From JAHZKN01 sp965250205 (GTDB lineage Bacteria; Pseudomonadota; Alphaproteobacteria; Rhizobiales; Hyphomicrobiaceae), in contig CBDFNK010000023.1 of the NCBI GenBank assembly GCA_965250205.1, positions 248,001 through 312,000 of the forward strand: 64,000 nt of DNA. Direction: 5' to 3'. Position numbers and translations under genes: made by a program. Positions 27,684-35,807 of this stretch are shown in pieces. How positions within the stretch are numbered: the first letter of the stretch is position 1; every line of letters begins with the position of its first letter. The notes below the pieces were generated by a model, which saw only the letters and a program-made list of their open reading frames with translations, was not told the DNA's origin and did no database searches.

Positions 27684-27759
27684 GCCCAGATAGCTCAGTT
27701 GGTAGAGCAGCGGATTGAAAATCCGCGTGTCGGTGGTTCAAATCCGCCTCTGGGCACCA
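27684..27759 (+). tRNA. tRNA-Phe (GAA anticodon), island attachment gene
   Basis: 76-nt tRNA with encoded CCA: acceptor GCCCAGA/TCTGGGC, anticodon stem CGGAT/ATCCG around TTGAAAA, T-loop TTCAAAT. The anticodon GAA reads phenylalanine codons. An integrase gene begins 164 bp downstream and an imperfect copy of the tRNA 3' end occurs at 56575-56595, so this gene is the attB site and remains intact. Confidence 0.97.
27736..27759 (+). other. attL core in the 3' end of tRNA-Phe
   Basis: The T-arm/acceptor segment GTTCAAATCCGCCTCTG followed by GGCACCA. The match at 56575 shares GTTCAA and ATCCGCCTCTG with a one-base insertion between them. P4-type integrases typically use this part of a tRNA. Confidence 0.75.
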
Positions 27760-27870
27760 CTTCCCAGTTTCATATCAGTTCAAATCGTTTCATTCCTCCA
27801 TATTTTTCAATGCTTTAGTCAGCTTTTCTGTTGCAGGCTGTTTCACCCTATTTCGTTGTTTTGCAGTGAT

Positions 27871-27923
27871 TCTGGTGCTACAAATGGTGCTACCTCGGTT
27901 CAATTTGAAAATGTAGCACCAGA
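27871..27923. promoter_or_regulatory. Inverted and direct repeats before the integrase (arm sites or operator)
   Basis: Perfect 12-bp inverted repeat TCTGGTGCTACA (27871-27882) and TGTAGCACCAGA (27912-27923), with a third GGTGCTAC between them (27886). The right arm touches the integrase ATG. The same GGTGCTAC motif occurs three times at the right island end (56440, 56503, 56515). Arm-type integrase or Xis binding, or autoregulation, are the plausible roles. Confidence 0.6.
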
Positions 27924-29135
27924 ATGCCCCTTACCACCTTGGAAATAAAGAAGTCTTTGCCTCGCACCAGTGACACTTGGCTCAGTGATGAGAAGGGTCT
28001 CCGGCTCCTTATAAAACCCAACGGATCACGATACTGGCGAATGAAGTATCGTTTCGAGGGAAAACAGAAAACTCTGGCACTGGGAGTCTTTCCAGACGTA
28101 AGCCTCAAGGAGGCACGTCTCACGCGTGACCAAGCCCGTATTCGGCTTGCTGAGGGAATTGATCCAAACCAAGAGAAGCAACGCCTCAAACGGGAAAAGT
28201 CTCTCGAGGGAGGAGAAGCCTTTTCAACGCTGGCGAAGGAGTGGTTTGAACATCAAAAAGGCACGTGGGACAAAAGACATTCTCAGCGGTTATGGAGCCG
28301 ATTGAAAGTCAACAGTTTTGATGAACTTGATAGACGCCCACTCCATAAAATCCGTCCGCAAGATATTTTACAAACCATTCGTAAAATAGAAGAGCGGGAT
28401 GCCCTAGATGTTGCAACCCGAACATTGCAGGATATTCGTCGTGTGTTTCGCTATGGCGTACAAGTTGGCAAGCTCACCCATAATCCTGCGTCTGATGTAA
28501 CGGGTGTCGTCAAGCTTCGGCAAAGTAAACACCGTGCTTCATTGCCCAATGAAGAGTTGGGACAGTTTCTCTGCGATTTGCGGTGCTACCAATCCAGAGG
28601 GCGAGTCTTGACTCAACTTGCATTAGAATTGCTCATCGTGACTTTTGTTCGTCCCGGTGAAGTTCGTGGTGCTCGCTGGAAAGAATTTGATTTTGAAGAA
28701 AACTTATGGAGGATTCCAGCCGAGCGTATGAAAATGAGAACCGCTCATCTTGTCCCGCTTGCTCCTCAAGCTGTGAGCATTCTCAAAGAAGCCCAACCCA
28801 TCTCAAACCAATACGAACTTGTGTTTCCCTCAGAGCGAAACAGAGATGAATCTATTTCTGATAATACCATGCGAAGAGCTATGTTTCGTCTCGGTTATGA
28901 CGGAAACACCAAAGGCAAATCACGCGCAACACCGCACGGGTTTCGAGCCAATGCTTCCTCAATCCTCAATGAGAAAGGCTTCAATGCTGATGCTATAGAA
29001 CGCCAACTCTCCCACCTCGAACGTAACAAGGTTCGGGCTGCCTATATGCACCATGCACAGTTTCTCGATGAGCGAAGGAAGATGATGCAGTGGTGGGCTG
29101 ATTTCTTAGACAAAGAGGCTGAGAGGGTTGGATAA
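27924..29135 (+). CDS. P4-type tyrosine site-specific integrase
   Basis: 403 aa. The N-terminal DUF4102 domain (LSDEKGLRLLIKPNGSRYW, YRFEGKQKTLALGVFPDVSL) and core-binding domain lead to the catalytic tyrosine recombinase domain. Catalytic residues: Arg243 in FVRPGEVRGARW, His338 and Arg341 in PHGFRANAS, His in LSHLERNK, Tyr374 in AAYMHH. It integrates and excises the island at tRNA-Phe, pointing away from the tRNA as usual. Codon usage is AT-richer than the flanking host genes. Confidence 0.95.
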   Translation: MPLTTLEIKKSLPRTSDTWLSDEKGLRLLIKPNGSRYWRMKYRFEGKQKTLALGVFPDVSLKEARLTRDQARIRLAEGIDPNQEKQRLKREKSLEGGEAFSTLAKEWFEHQKGTWDKRHSQRLWSRLKVNSFDELDRRPLHKIRPQDILQTIRKIEERDALDVATRTLQDIRRVFRYGVQVGKLTHNPASDVTGVVKLRQSKHRASLPNEELGQFLCDLRCYQSRGRVLTQLALELLIVTFVRPGEVRGARWKEFDFEENLWRIPAERMKMRTAHLVPLAPQAVSILKEAQPISNQYELVFPSERNRDESISDNTMRRAMFRLGYDGNTKGKSRATPHGFRANASSILNEKGFNADAIERQLSHLERNKVRAAYMHHAQFLDERRKMMQWWADFLDKEAERVG

Positions 29136-29218
29136 GAATGATCAGAGTCTGATGATACTCCAATAGTGTCTATTTCCAGAAAGCTGTTCATAGGACAGCA
29201 TTGGGCCAATACCGGAAA

Positions 29219-29947
29219 TCACATAAACTTGCGACGGCGGAAGACACGCACGTCATCAGGGCCCAAATCAAACCATTCACCCTTCACGCGCTTGTCCTCA
29301 AATCTCTTGTGCCAATAAGCTTCGATGCCGGACGGGTCGTCAGTTTCGATGCTGTGAACGCGGACAAGCTCCTCAGGCAATTGAATTCCGATTTCGTACT
29401 GTCGCCTATCAGGAGAATTCGTCCTGCCAATCTTGTAGTACTTGCCTGACTTCATGAGATAGACGTAACCCAATGTACCCTCTGGCCCTGAGGGCGCTTC
29501 CACTATGTCTGCATTCTTCGTCTCGTTGACATGCGGTCGGCAGATTTCGACGACGTCATCGAGCCCGCCCAAGTCTTGGCAATAAGACACGATAACTTCA
29601 GCACGTTCAGATTGTTTCCCTAGATGGCTTTCAAAAGTGTTGTAGTGCGGGAACTGCTCATCGTTGTGAGACTTTAACATGATATCGCTCAGCGAGGGCC
29701 ACCGGCCAAGTTCACGGACAAGAGCTACGAGTTTCCCCGCAACGAAATCTCTATCGTAAGCAGTGTTTAGCGATCTACCCTGAAAGCCGGCTTCGGCAAC
29801 TGCATCATTCCACCGTGCCCAGTGCTTACCGCGCCAGTCGGTTGTCTTGATGCCCGTTTGCTTCGCAAGTGCTCTCATGCCCGGGGGCACACCTCCGTTT
29901 TCGGCTGCAAGCCTACGGATCTCGCTGATGATGAAGTCTTTATCCAT
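29219..29947 (-). CDS. GIY-YIG family protein with homing-endonuclease-associated repeats
   Basis: 242 aa. The C-terminal third is a T5orf172/MUG113-type GIY-YIG domain: GYVYLMKSGKYYKIGRT near residue 155, then EAYWHKRFEDKRVKGEWF. The N-terminus carries two copies of a small repeat typical of homing-endonuclease-associated domains (LAAENGGVPPGMRALAKQTG, LVRELGRWPSLSDIM). It may cut DNA, as a homing or anti-invader nuclease, but activity is not shown. Start ATG 29947. Transcribed toward the integrase. Confidence 0.75.
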   Translation of the reverse strand: MDKDFIISEIRRLAAENGGVPPGMRALAKQTGIKTTDWRGKHWARWNDAVAEAGFQGRSLNTAYDRDFVAGKLVALVRELGRWPSLSDIMLKSHNDEQFPHYNTFESHLGKQSERAEVIVSYCQDLGGLDDVVEICRPHVNETKNADIVEAPSGPEGTLGYVYLMKSGKYYKIGRTNSPDRRQYEIGIQLPEELVRVHSIETDDPSGIEAYWHKRFEDKRVKGEWFDLGPDDVRVFRRRKFM

Positions 29948-30208
29948 GGCATGTGCATAGCGCTCAGCGTCGAGCTAAGCAACAAGCGCGGCATATCCGA
30001 AAGGGGTCAAACAGAGCCATCGCGCGGCGCGCCGAACAGTCAGCAGTACCCCCAGAAGCCGCCGAACGCGGGCCTTCTGTAGTGGGCGATAAGAAGCCAA
30101 CTAAACCTTGCGCCGAAGTGGGGTTGCGGTCTGGCGTGCCCTGGGTAGGATGCTCCGACTTTCATTCATCCAGGAGGCAGCATCGCCGCTCCTAGCAAAT
30201 ACCAGTTT

Positions 30209-30922
30209 TTGAATGCACTTGCCCAACACGCTCCGAATAAGGAGCGACGGCTAATACGGGCTTGCATTGATGTTTTACCCATCGAACCCACAGAAACTGT
30301 TGAGGCCACCGTGCTGTGGCGATCACTATTGTACCCTGCCGCAATACTATTTCTGGGAGATAGGGTCGCACAACTCTCCGGTGAGCGTTGGAGCTTGACC
30401 GCGTTCTCGCGGAACACCGATTCAAACGAGTTGTTCACTAGTGGATTTTCGTTGCGTTGCGAGCATCTGCGTACCTTCTTTGTTGGACTTGAGGCTCTCG
30501 TCAAGCACGGATGCACGCTCAAAGGACGGTTCGATCCGGACCGACTGAGATCCAATTACACGCTGACGCGCGACGATGTTGAGTGGTACTGCGCTAAAAC
30601 AAAATGCGATGACTTGATTTCCACCGTTCACAGCTTGCTGAATTTGAGGAATGATTTCGCGCATTCAATAGAAGATTGTGAAAACCTAAAATATGAGGGA
30701 TTAGAACTCAAGATTTGCTTCTCCAGATCGCATCTGCATCAGCATTGCGGGCGCACAGGCCGAACTGCTGACGAAAGCGATTTCATGTTTTTTGTCGAAG
30801 ATGCATTTCAAGTCAGTTCGAGGCTGATCTCGGCATTTCAGGTTGATCAGCATCGGCAGATTGATATCCCACGCCTCCCAAAAATCGCCAAAGATTGGAT
30901 AGACGAGCAATCGGCCAAGTAG
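30209..30922 (+). CDS. Unknown protein with HEPN-like R-x4-H motif
   Basis: 237 aa from TTG 30209. Helical throughout. The segment LLNLRNDFAHSIED contains Arg147 and His152 in the Rx4H spacing of HEPN RNases, often found in defence and toxin systems. An excellent ribosome site AGGAGG (about 30172) precedes an in-frame ATC at 30182, which would give the N-terminus APSKYQFLNALAQHAP; either ATC is used as a rare start or an ATG was mutated. I do not recognise the family as a whole. No obvious partner antitoxin is adjacent. Confidence 0.5.
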   Translation: MNALAQHAPNKERRLIRACIDVLPIEPTETVEATVLWRSLLYPAAILFLGDRVAQLSGERWSLTAFSRNTDSNELFTSGFSLRCEHLRTFFVGLEALVKHGCTLKGRFDPDRLRSNYTLTRDDVEWYCAKTKCDDLISTVHSLLNLRNDFAHSIEDCENLKYEGLELKICFSRSHLHQHCGRTGRTADESDFMFFVEDAFQVSSRLISAFQVDQHRQIDIPRLPKIAKDWIDEQSAK

Positions 30923-30993
30923 TCTGACCTTATGTATCCATTGTCGCCACCCATCCGGCGATGCTGCAGCTGCTCAGGGCGGCTATGGGTCTT

Positions 30994-31192
30994 GGTTGTG
31001 TGAAAACGCGCATCCGTAACTTTCGGCTAGAAAATCATTCTACAGTTCGTGTGAGCCGACCAAGATTATCGGCTGTTACGCCAAAAAAATCGCACGCAAA
31101 ACGCTGATTAGCGCGACTACGCCAGCAGTTTCGAAAGTTGCACGCAAATTCATTCTACTAGAATTGAAACCTCGAACGTTTTCACACAGCCT
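30994..31192. mobile_element. MITE-like element with 15-bp terminal inverted repeats
   Basis: Left end GGTTGTGTGAAAACG (30994-31008) and right end CGTTTTCACACAGCC (31178-31192) match in 14 of 15 positions. The 199-bp interior has no ORF. TGGGTC occurs on both flanks (30986 and 31193) and may be a target duplication. Looks like a non-autonomous transposon end pair; the parent transposase is not in the window. The rest of 30923-31415 has no gene but contains an 11-nt C tract at 31356. Confidence 0.55.
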
Positions 31193-31415
31193 GGGTCAAC
31201 AGCACGCGTCAGTTTGCCCTGTCAGTTGCGACAGGTCTACCTTCAGTAGCGGAAGTTTGGCCGAGCGAGCGGTTATCTTCAGCTCTGGTCTCAGCTGCAG
31301 ACGCACTGTACAGCTAGACTAACTTCAGCGTCGGGCCAGAAGCCACCCGAAATCACCCCCCCCCCCGGACCATGGGGATGGCCAAGGGGGGAGTGGTAGC
31401 TTGAATACGTGCGAC

Positions 31416-31610
31416 TTAGAACCCTTTGAGCACTGTTCCTGCCCAAAGCAAGAAATATGCAAGTAGCGTGACATAGAATAGATTGCTGGCGATCATTGGC
31501 CCGACAACGGGGATCAAACCGCCAACGCCAAAGAATTTAATGGCTATCACAAGTGCCATCAGAATGGTTGAGATCAACCAGACTACATATTTTGGTGCCG
31601 ATAGAGACAT
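31416..31610 (-). CDS. Small two-helix membrane protein
   Basis: 64 aa from ATG 31610 (MSLSAPKYVVWLISTILMAL), preceded by AAGGATGCACA. Two predicted transmembrane helices (residues 7-25 and 38-58) joined by a Gly/Pro loop GVGGLIPVVGPMIASN. Proteins of this size and layout are common and uncharacterised. It is isolated on the island with no operon partner. Confidence 0.55.
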   Translation of the reverse strand: MSLSAPKYVVWLISTILMALVIAIKFFGVGGLIPVVGPMIASNLFYVTLLAYFLLWAGTVLKGF

Positions 31611-31740
31611 TGTGCATCCTTCCCTGTTTTTGAACAGGTGAATCATAGCAGACCTTTTGAGACGGGTGTCGCGGCAAACTGAAAAACTGAGTTTCTGCTT
31701 TTAAGGGAAGCGCTTGAACCAAGAAAGTATATGTTGGTGG

Positions 31741-31820
31741 TAGGCTGTTCCCATCATCCTTACAGCCTAAAATTCAGAAAACCGTACGCTGGACCCTTCC
31801 CTGTTGCGTGCGGTTTTTTG
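31741..31820 (+). terminator. Two successive hairpins ending in a T tract
   Basis: TAGGCTGT...ACAGCCTA (31741-31769) is followed by ACCGTACGC...GCGTGCGGT with a T6 tail (31780-31820). The second is a good intrinsic terminator on the plus strand, although no plus-strand gene precedes it. It may end a small RNA transcribed from about 31650-31740. The rest of 31611-31962 shows nothing else. Confidence 0.5.
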
Positions 31821-31962
31821 TTTCTAGCTATACGACGGTAAACACCATAGCTTGTCTCATAGATTGATCCGCTTCGGGTCAACTTGCGAAAAATGGTTCA
31901 TGGTCACTTCAGGGCAGTGATTCACCTGAGAACAGACATGATCAAATTTCGGGAAATCAAAG

Positions 31963-32403
31963 CTATGGAGCGACGTGACGGGCTTTCATCCACTGGCTGA
32001 CTTCACTATATCGCCAACCAACACTCCCCACACCGAGACTCACACGCCTTGGAAACGCACCTTTTTTCTCCATACGCCAAATCGTGGTGCGAGACAGCCC
32101 TATCATTTCAACCACGTCTTTGGCACGCACAATGCGTTCAGGTATTGCATCAACCGAGACGCTTGGAACACCATAGTTCGTGACATTTTTCAGGAGATAT
32201 TCCAGCAATTGATAGCCGAAAAACTGATGTTCGGATTCGGTTACCTTGATAAAACTGAGCTTCCCATTTTCTTGTAGCTTCTCGACATCGGAGACAGGGC
32301 AACGCAAAAACAACGAAGCCTCATTGAGACTCAAGCGTTGATAGAGCGCGATGCCCATAGAGTCAGCAATGTCCTTGTAGATATCGGGAAACGGTGGTCG
32401 CAT
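31963..32403 (-). CDS. AlpA-type excisionase/regulator
   Basis: 146 aa. The C-terminal half is a classical AlpA winged-helix: IVRAKDVVEMIGLSRTTIW, RMEKKGAFPRRVSLG and GWRYSEVSQWMKAR. An N-terminal extension (LSLNEASLFLRCPVSDVEKL) looks like a second helix-turn-helix of the excisionase type. AlpA proteins activate or act as excision factors for P4-type integrases, which fits the island. Start ATG 32403. Confidence 0.8.
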   Translation of the reverse strand: MRPPFPDIYKDIADSMGIALYQRLSLNEASLFLRCPVSDVEKLQENGKLSFIKVTESEHQFFGYQLLEYLLKNVTNYGVPSVSVDAIPERIVRAKDVVEMIGLSRTTIWRMEKKGAFPRRVSLGVGSVGWRYSEVSQWMKARHVAP

Positions 32404-32481
32404 ACGTTGTGTTCATACAGCATGTTGTGCTAAAAATAATAGGAATCTTGAGGTCGTATCCTTTTGGTGAGCGAAACAACC

Positions 32482-32850
32482 ATGTCAGAAACTCCCCATA
32501 CATTTCATGTCGGTGATGGCTCTCTTCGGCATCGAATAGACGATTATTTAAAGGCATTAGAAGCGTACGGGAACGTTCAAACCAGCATGCAGTTTACTCA
32601 TGACACGCAATGGTCTGACACCCTTGGACACAAAGAAGATATTGTTGAAGCCGAAAAAATCCTCAAACAAAGCCTGACACGGGTCACTGGTGCGATAGAC
32701 TTAAAGGAATTGAAAGAGGCTCTTGAGAAGGGCTTGATAAACGAGGAACAAGCTCAGAAGTTTTCTCAAGTGAAACAAGCCCAAGACTTTGAGCAACTTC
32801 AGAAGGGTCAAACGCATTCTCTCAAATCGGGACAAGGACAGAAACCGTAA
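32482..32850 (+). CDS. Hypothetical helical protein
   Basis: 122 aa from ATG 32482, divergent from alpA with an 78-bp gap. Predominantly helical with a charged amphipathic region (IDLKELKEALEKGLINEEQA) and Gln/Lys-rich tail. No family recognised. The divergent arrangement with AlpA suggests shared control. Confidence 0.5.
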   Translation: MSETPHTFHVGDGSLRHRIDDYLKALEAYGNVQTSMQFTHDTQWSDTLGHKEDIVEAEKILKQSLTRVTGAIDLKELKEALEKGLINEEQAQKFSQVKQAQDFEQLQKGQTHSLKSGQGQKP

Positions 32851-32896
32851 ATATTATTCTTGAGTATTGCCACAACAACAAAGAGCCCAAACGCTA

Positions 32897-33436
32897 ATGG
32901 CGATCGAATTACGGATAGAGGTGCTGAACATAGAGCCGCTGATTTGGCGGAAGGTACTGGTGGCACCAGATATCACGCTCGATGCACTTCACCTCGTCAT
33001 TCAAGGGGCCATGGGTTGGCAGGATTGTCATCTTCATATGTTCATCATTGATGACACAAAATACGAACCCCAGTTTGAGGATGACTTCGAATCTGAGGAA
33101 GAAACTCAGGATGAAGCTAAATTCAAACTTTCTTCATTGGTCAAGACAAACAGTGAATTTGAATATTTCTATGACTTCGGTGACAACTGGCATCATCGGA
33201 TTATAGTTTCAGGTATTTCTGACAAGAAAATTGAAGCTTCACATTGTGTCGGTGGCGAACGAGCTTGTCCGCCAGAGGATTGTGGTGGTCCCTATGGATA
33301 TCCCGATTTTTTAGATGCATTGAGTGATAAAAACCATCCTGAACATGAACAGTATTCGCAGTGGGCAGATGGGTTCGAGCCAGAATCTTTCAATATTTCT
33401 CAAGCAGATGCATTGATTGCTGCATTGTCTCGATAG
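32897..33436 (+). CDS. pRiA4b ORF-3-like family protein
   Basis: 179 aa. The family pattern is visible: IEPLIWRKVLVAPDITLDAL at the start, GWQDCHLHMFIIDD, FEYFYDFGDNWHHRIIVSG and CVGGERACPPEDCGGPYGYP with clustered Cys/Asp, then a C-terminal Asp/Phe-rich end. This domain (also called IS1096-associated TnpR-like) is widespread on plasmids and islands; molecular role unproven. Start ATG 32897. Confidence 0.85.
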   Translation: MAIELRIEVLNIEPLIWRKVLVAPDITLDALHLVIQGAMGWQDCHLHMFIIDDTKYEPQFEDDFESEEETQDEAKFKLSSLVKTNSEFEYFYDFGDNWHHRIIVSGISDKKIEASHCVGGERACPPEDCGGPYGYPDFLDALSDKNHPEHEQYSQWADGFEPESFNISQADALIAALSR

Positions 33437-33954
33437 GGCTGAACAATGGGGGCCTCCTTAAAATTTTCACTGTGTCTCAATCAGAATTTGTTGACGCAAG
33501 TTACTTTTCAAATCAAAGCCTCATGTTTGCACGAACATAGGTATTTTATTTTGGATTATTTGGGCACGTCACGCTACGGCGTGACCGGGCTCTACTCGTG
33601 CCAAGACACTTAGTGTCAAGGCACTCACTAAGCCACAGCGAAGCCGTGTCTCAGCCACAGGGGTAACAATCCTTCGTGCGAAGGCTTTAACCGGTCTACC
33701 CTCAAGTGCAGAAGATGCACCCGTGAACCGCAAACGTCGTTCGGGGCCAGGTTCGGACCCCCGCCGATTTGATGGACAAAGTTGTCAGGATTCTGCCTTT
33801 GACAGTACCTGCCTATCAATGGACCCGTATGAGCCGGCGAGCCAAGAAGTTGACGGGACTGATTCTGAAGGAAGATCGGCCGTGAAGCAACGGTTAGGTC
33901 GGCAGCCAGGACTACCCATGAAGAAATCTTAAGTATCTATATTTTCTGTGGCTA
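33437..33954. other. Gene-free region with strong hairpins
   Basis: No supported ORF. Contains GTCACGC-TAC-GGCGTGAC near 33570 and the nested palindrome GTGCC-AA-GACACT-T-AGTGTC-AA-GGCAC at 33599-33625, then GGTAACAATCCTTCGTGCGA. A degenerate copy of the last part occurs at 35180-35380. Possibly a structured RNA or a decayed repeat; I cannot assign it. Confidence 0.4.
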
Positions 33955-35028
33955 TCAATCAACAAAACCGCTCTCATTGGCATCATATTGTTGCAAATCT
34001 AAAACAGAAATATCTTCAGGCCAACGCGATGGCCACTCAGGTGTTTTAAGTAGTATTGGGTCATCCGTATTTCTTTGCCCAGGGGTATAGGTGCTTGGGT
34101 CGTGGTTGGTCACCCTTCCACCATCACCGCCTCGGCAACCGATTGCAAAATACCCAAACTCTTCCAACCTCCAAAGTCGATCATTCGCATTGTGCCAAAA
34201 TATGCCGATTGAAACGATACCACGAGTTCCAATTGTCACATCTAAGTCAAAATATATATCTTCAACTTCTTTTGGCTTCAAATAATGTTCGGGCACAATT
34301 GGTCTCCAATAGCGTCCCAACTTATTTCGAAAAACTTGGAGGTTTTCTTTAACTTTGGTTCTCCCAATTGGGGCAGCAAAAACGGGAACAGTGTTTGTTA
34401 TCGGGTGGGCTGCATTCTTATGAATTCGCACCATCGCACCGGAAAGTATAAGTGTGTTGTTTTTCATGGGATTATACGTTGTGAGGGTAACGCCGTAGCC
34501 AAATGCCTTTTGAATTATTTTGGTTCTCATGATCTTGAGGCGGCCACCTTCATCATTGTTAGTAGCTACCTTATCTTTGCGCCCTGGACTGCGTCCTAGA
34601 ATAGAACATTTTAGTAAGTAAAAACCCCAAGTGCTCTCATCTCTAAGATCAATGGAATGCCGAGAATCAAGATAGGCGGGAAACTTAATATTATTGGGTG
34701 CGCCGCCGATTGCTACCGGAATTACCCTGAATGACTTTTCTCTAACAGCGCGACTCAAGGCAATATCAATCTCTTCTTTGTGCCAAGGCCCCAGGCCATT
34801 TTCCCCAACAAACGCCACAAATACTTTTGATCCAGCGATGGCCTCAGGAAGACGGTCTATCCACTTTTCCCCACCGATTAACTCCCAGTCGTCCTTCCAA
34901 ATTCGTATTCCACAATCGTCTAAACGGCGGGATATGCGTTCGACTGTCTGTTGCTCTCTACTACTATAGCTAATGAAGGCATCATACGCGGTTACTACAT
35001 CGTAAATATGATCTGTTTCAAAATTCAT
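33955..35028 (-). CDS. TIR-domain protein with unassigned C-terminal domain
   Basis: 357 aa. Residues 14-150 form a TIR domain: YDAFISYSSREQQTVERISR, WKDDWELIGGEKWIDRLPEA, KVFVAFVGENGLG and WHKEEIDIALSRAV. The catalytic Glu of TIR NADases fits Glu85 or Glu86. The C-terminal 200 residues (from about IMRTKIIQKAF) are unfamiliar and probably sense a trigger or ligand. Stand-alone TIR effectors on islands usually act in anti-phage abortive infection by NAD depletion. Start ATG 35028. No adjacent sensor gene, so it may work alone. Confidence 0.8.
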   Translation of the reverse strand: MNFETDHIYDVVTAYDAFISYSSREQQTVERISRRLDDCGIRIWKDDWELIGGEKWIDRLPEAIAGSKVFVAFVGENGLGPWHKEEIDIALSRAVREKSFRVIPVAIGGAPNNIKFPAYLDSRHSIDLRDESTWGFYLLKCSILGRSPGRKDKVATNNDEGGRLKIMRTKIIQKAFGYGVTLTTYNPMKNNTLILSGAMVRIHKNAAHPITNTVPVFAAPIGRTKVKENLQVFRNKLGRYWRPIVPEHYLKPKEVEDIYFDLDVTIGTRGIVSIGIFWHNANDRLWRLEEFGYFAIGCRGGDGGRVTNHDPSTYTPGQRNTDDPILLKTPEWPSRWPEDISVLDLQQYDANESGFVD

Positions 35029-35448
35029 GAGATCGCATACTCCAAATAATCTAATCTACTGTAAATGGTTCGTATCAAACCTGGGCAACCTCTTAAGGAC
35101 AGTTAAAGACCCGGCCCATCATGTGGTCGCAGTTGTGCAGGGCGGATTACGCCAACGTCTCCTCCTTACACTGTGCAGAGGCCACATCAGAAACACGCGA
35201 AGACTTTAACCGTTCCCTCCTCAGGTGCGGAAGCCTTAACCCGTGAACTGCCAACGCCATTCGGGGTAGTTCCTTCCATCTTATGGTTGTGTCGTGCTCA
35301 ACATCATCTCAGCAAAGGTACGACTTGGGTGTCTTGACCCTTTTGGGTAACAATCCCTCGTGCGAGATTTCACCAAGAAACAACTATCACCGAGCCTTCT
35401 GTTTAGCTCTCAGCAACAGAAATACTCGAAGGCTTTATCTGGATTGCC
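35029..35448. other. Gene-free region left of IS3 copy 1
   Basis: No supported ORF. The segment 35185-35365 resembles 33640-33740 (shared TTTAACCG, CCTCAxGTGC, CCCGTGAAC and GGTAACAATCC blocks), so the region holds a degenerate repeat. Confidence 0.4.
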
Positions 35449-35520
35449 GGTAATCCCCCCGCAAAATAGTGGTGTTCAAAAGTAGAATTTTCTCGGCATA
35501 ATAATCTGAGGAGATTTTTG

Positions 35521-35787
35521 ATGAAGACGTCACGATTTAGCGAAGCTCAGATCATGGGCATCTTGCGACAAGCAGAAAGCGGTGTATCAGTCACAGAACT
35601 TTGCCGCGAGCACGGCATGAGCAATGCCAGTTTTTACAAATGGCGGGCCAAGTTCGGTGGCATGGATGCATCGATGATTGCAGAGATGAAAGATCTGGTT
35701 GAGCAAAACCGCCGTCTCAAGAAGATGTATGCCGAAAAAAGCATGCAGAATGATCTGCTGAAGGAGGCGCTTGGAAAAAAGCGCTGA
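35521..35787 (+). CDS. IS3-family transposase OrfA (copy 1)
   Basis: 88 aa, helix-turn-helix protein MKTSRFSEAQIMGILRQ with VTELCREHGMSNASFYKWRA, followed by a leucine-zipper coiled coil LVEQNRRLKKMYAEKSMQ. GAGGAG precedes ATG 35521. The N-terminal 40 residues differ from copy 2 at seven positions, while the rest is identical. Confidence 0.92.
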   Translation: MKTSRFSEAQIMGILRQAESGVSVTELCREHGMSNASFYKWRAKFGGMDASMIAEMKDLVEQNRRLKKMYAEKSMQNDLLKEALGKKR

Positions 35788-35807
35788 GGCCGTCTCAGAG
35801 GAAGGAG

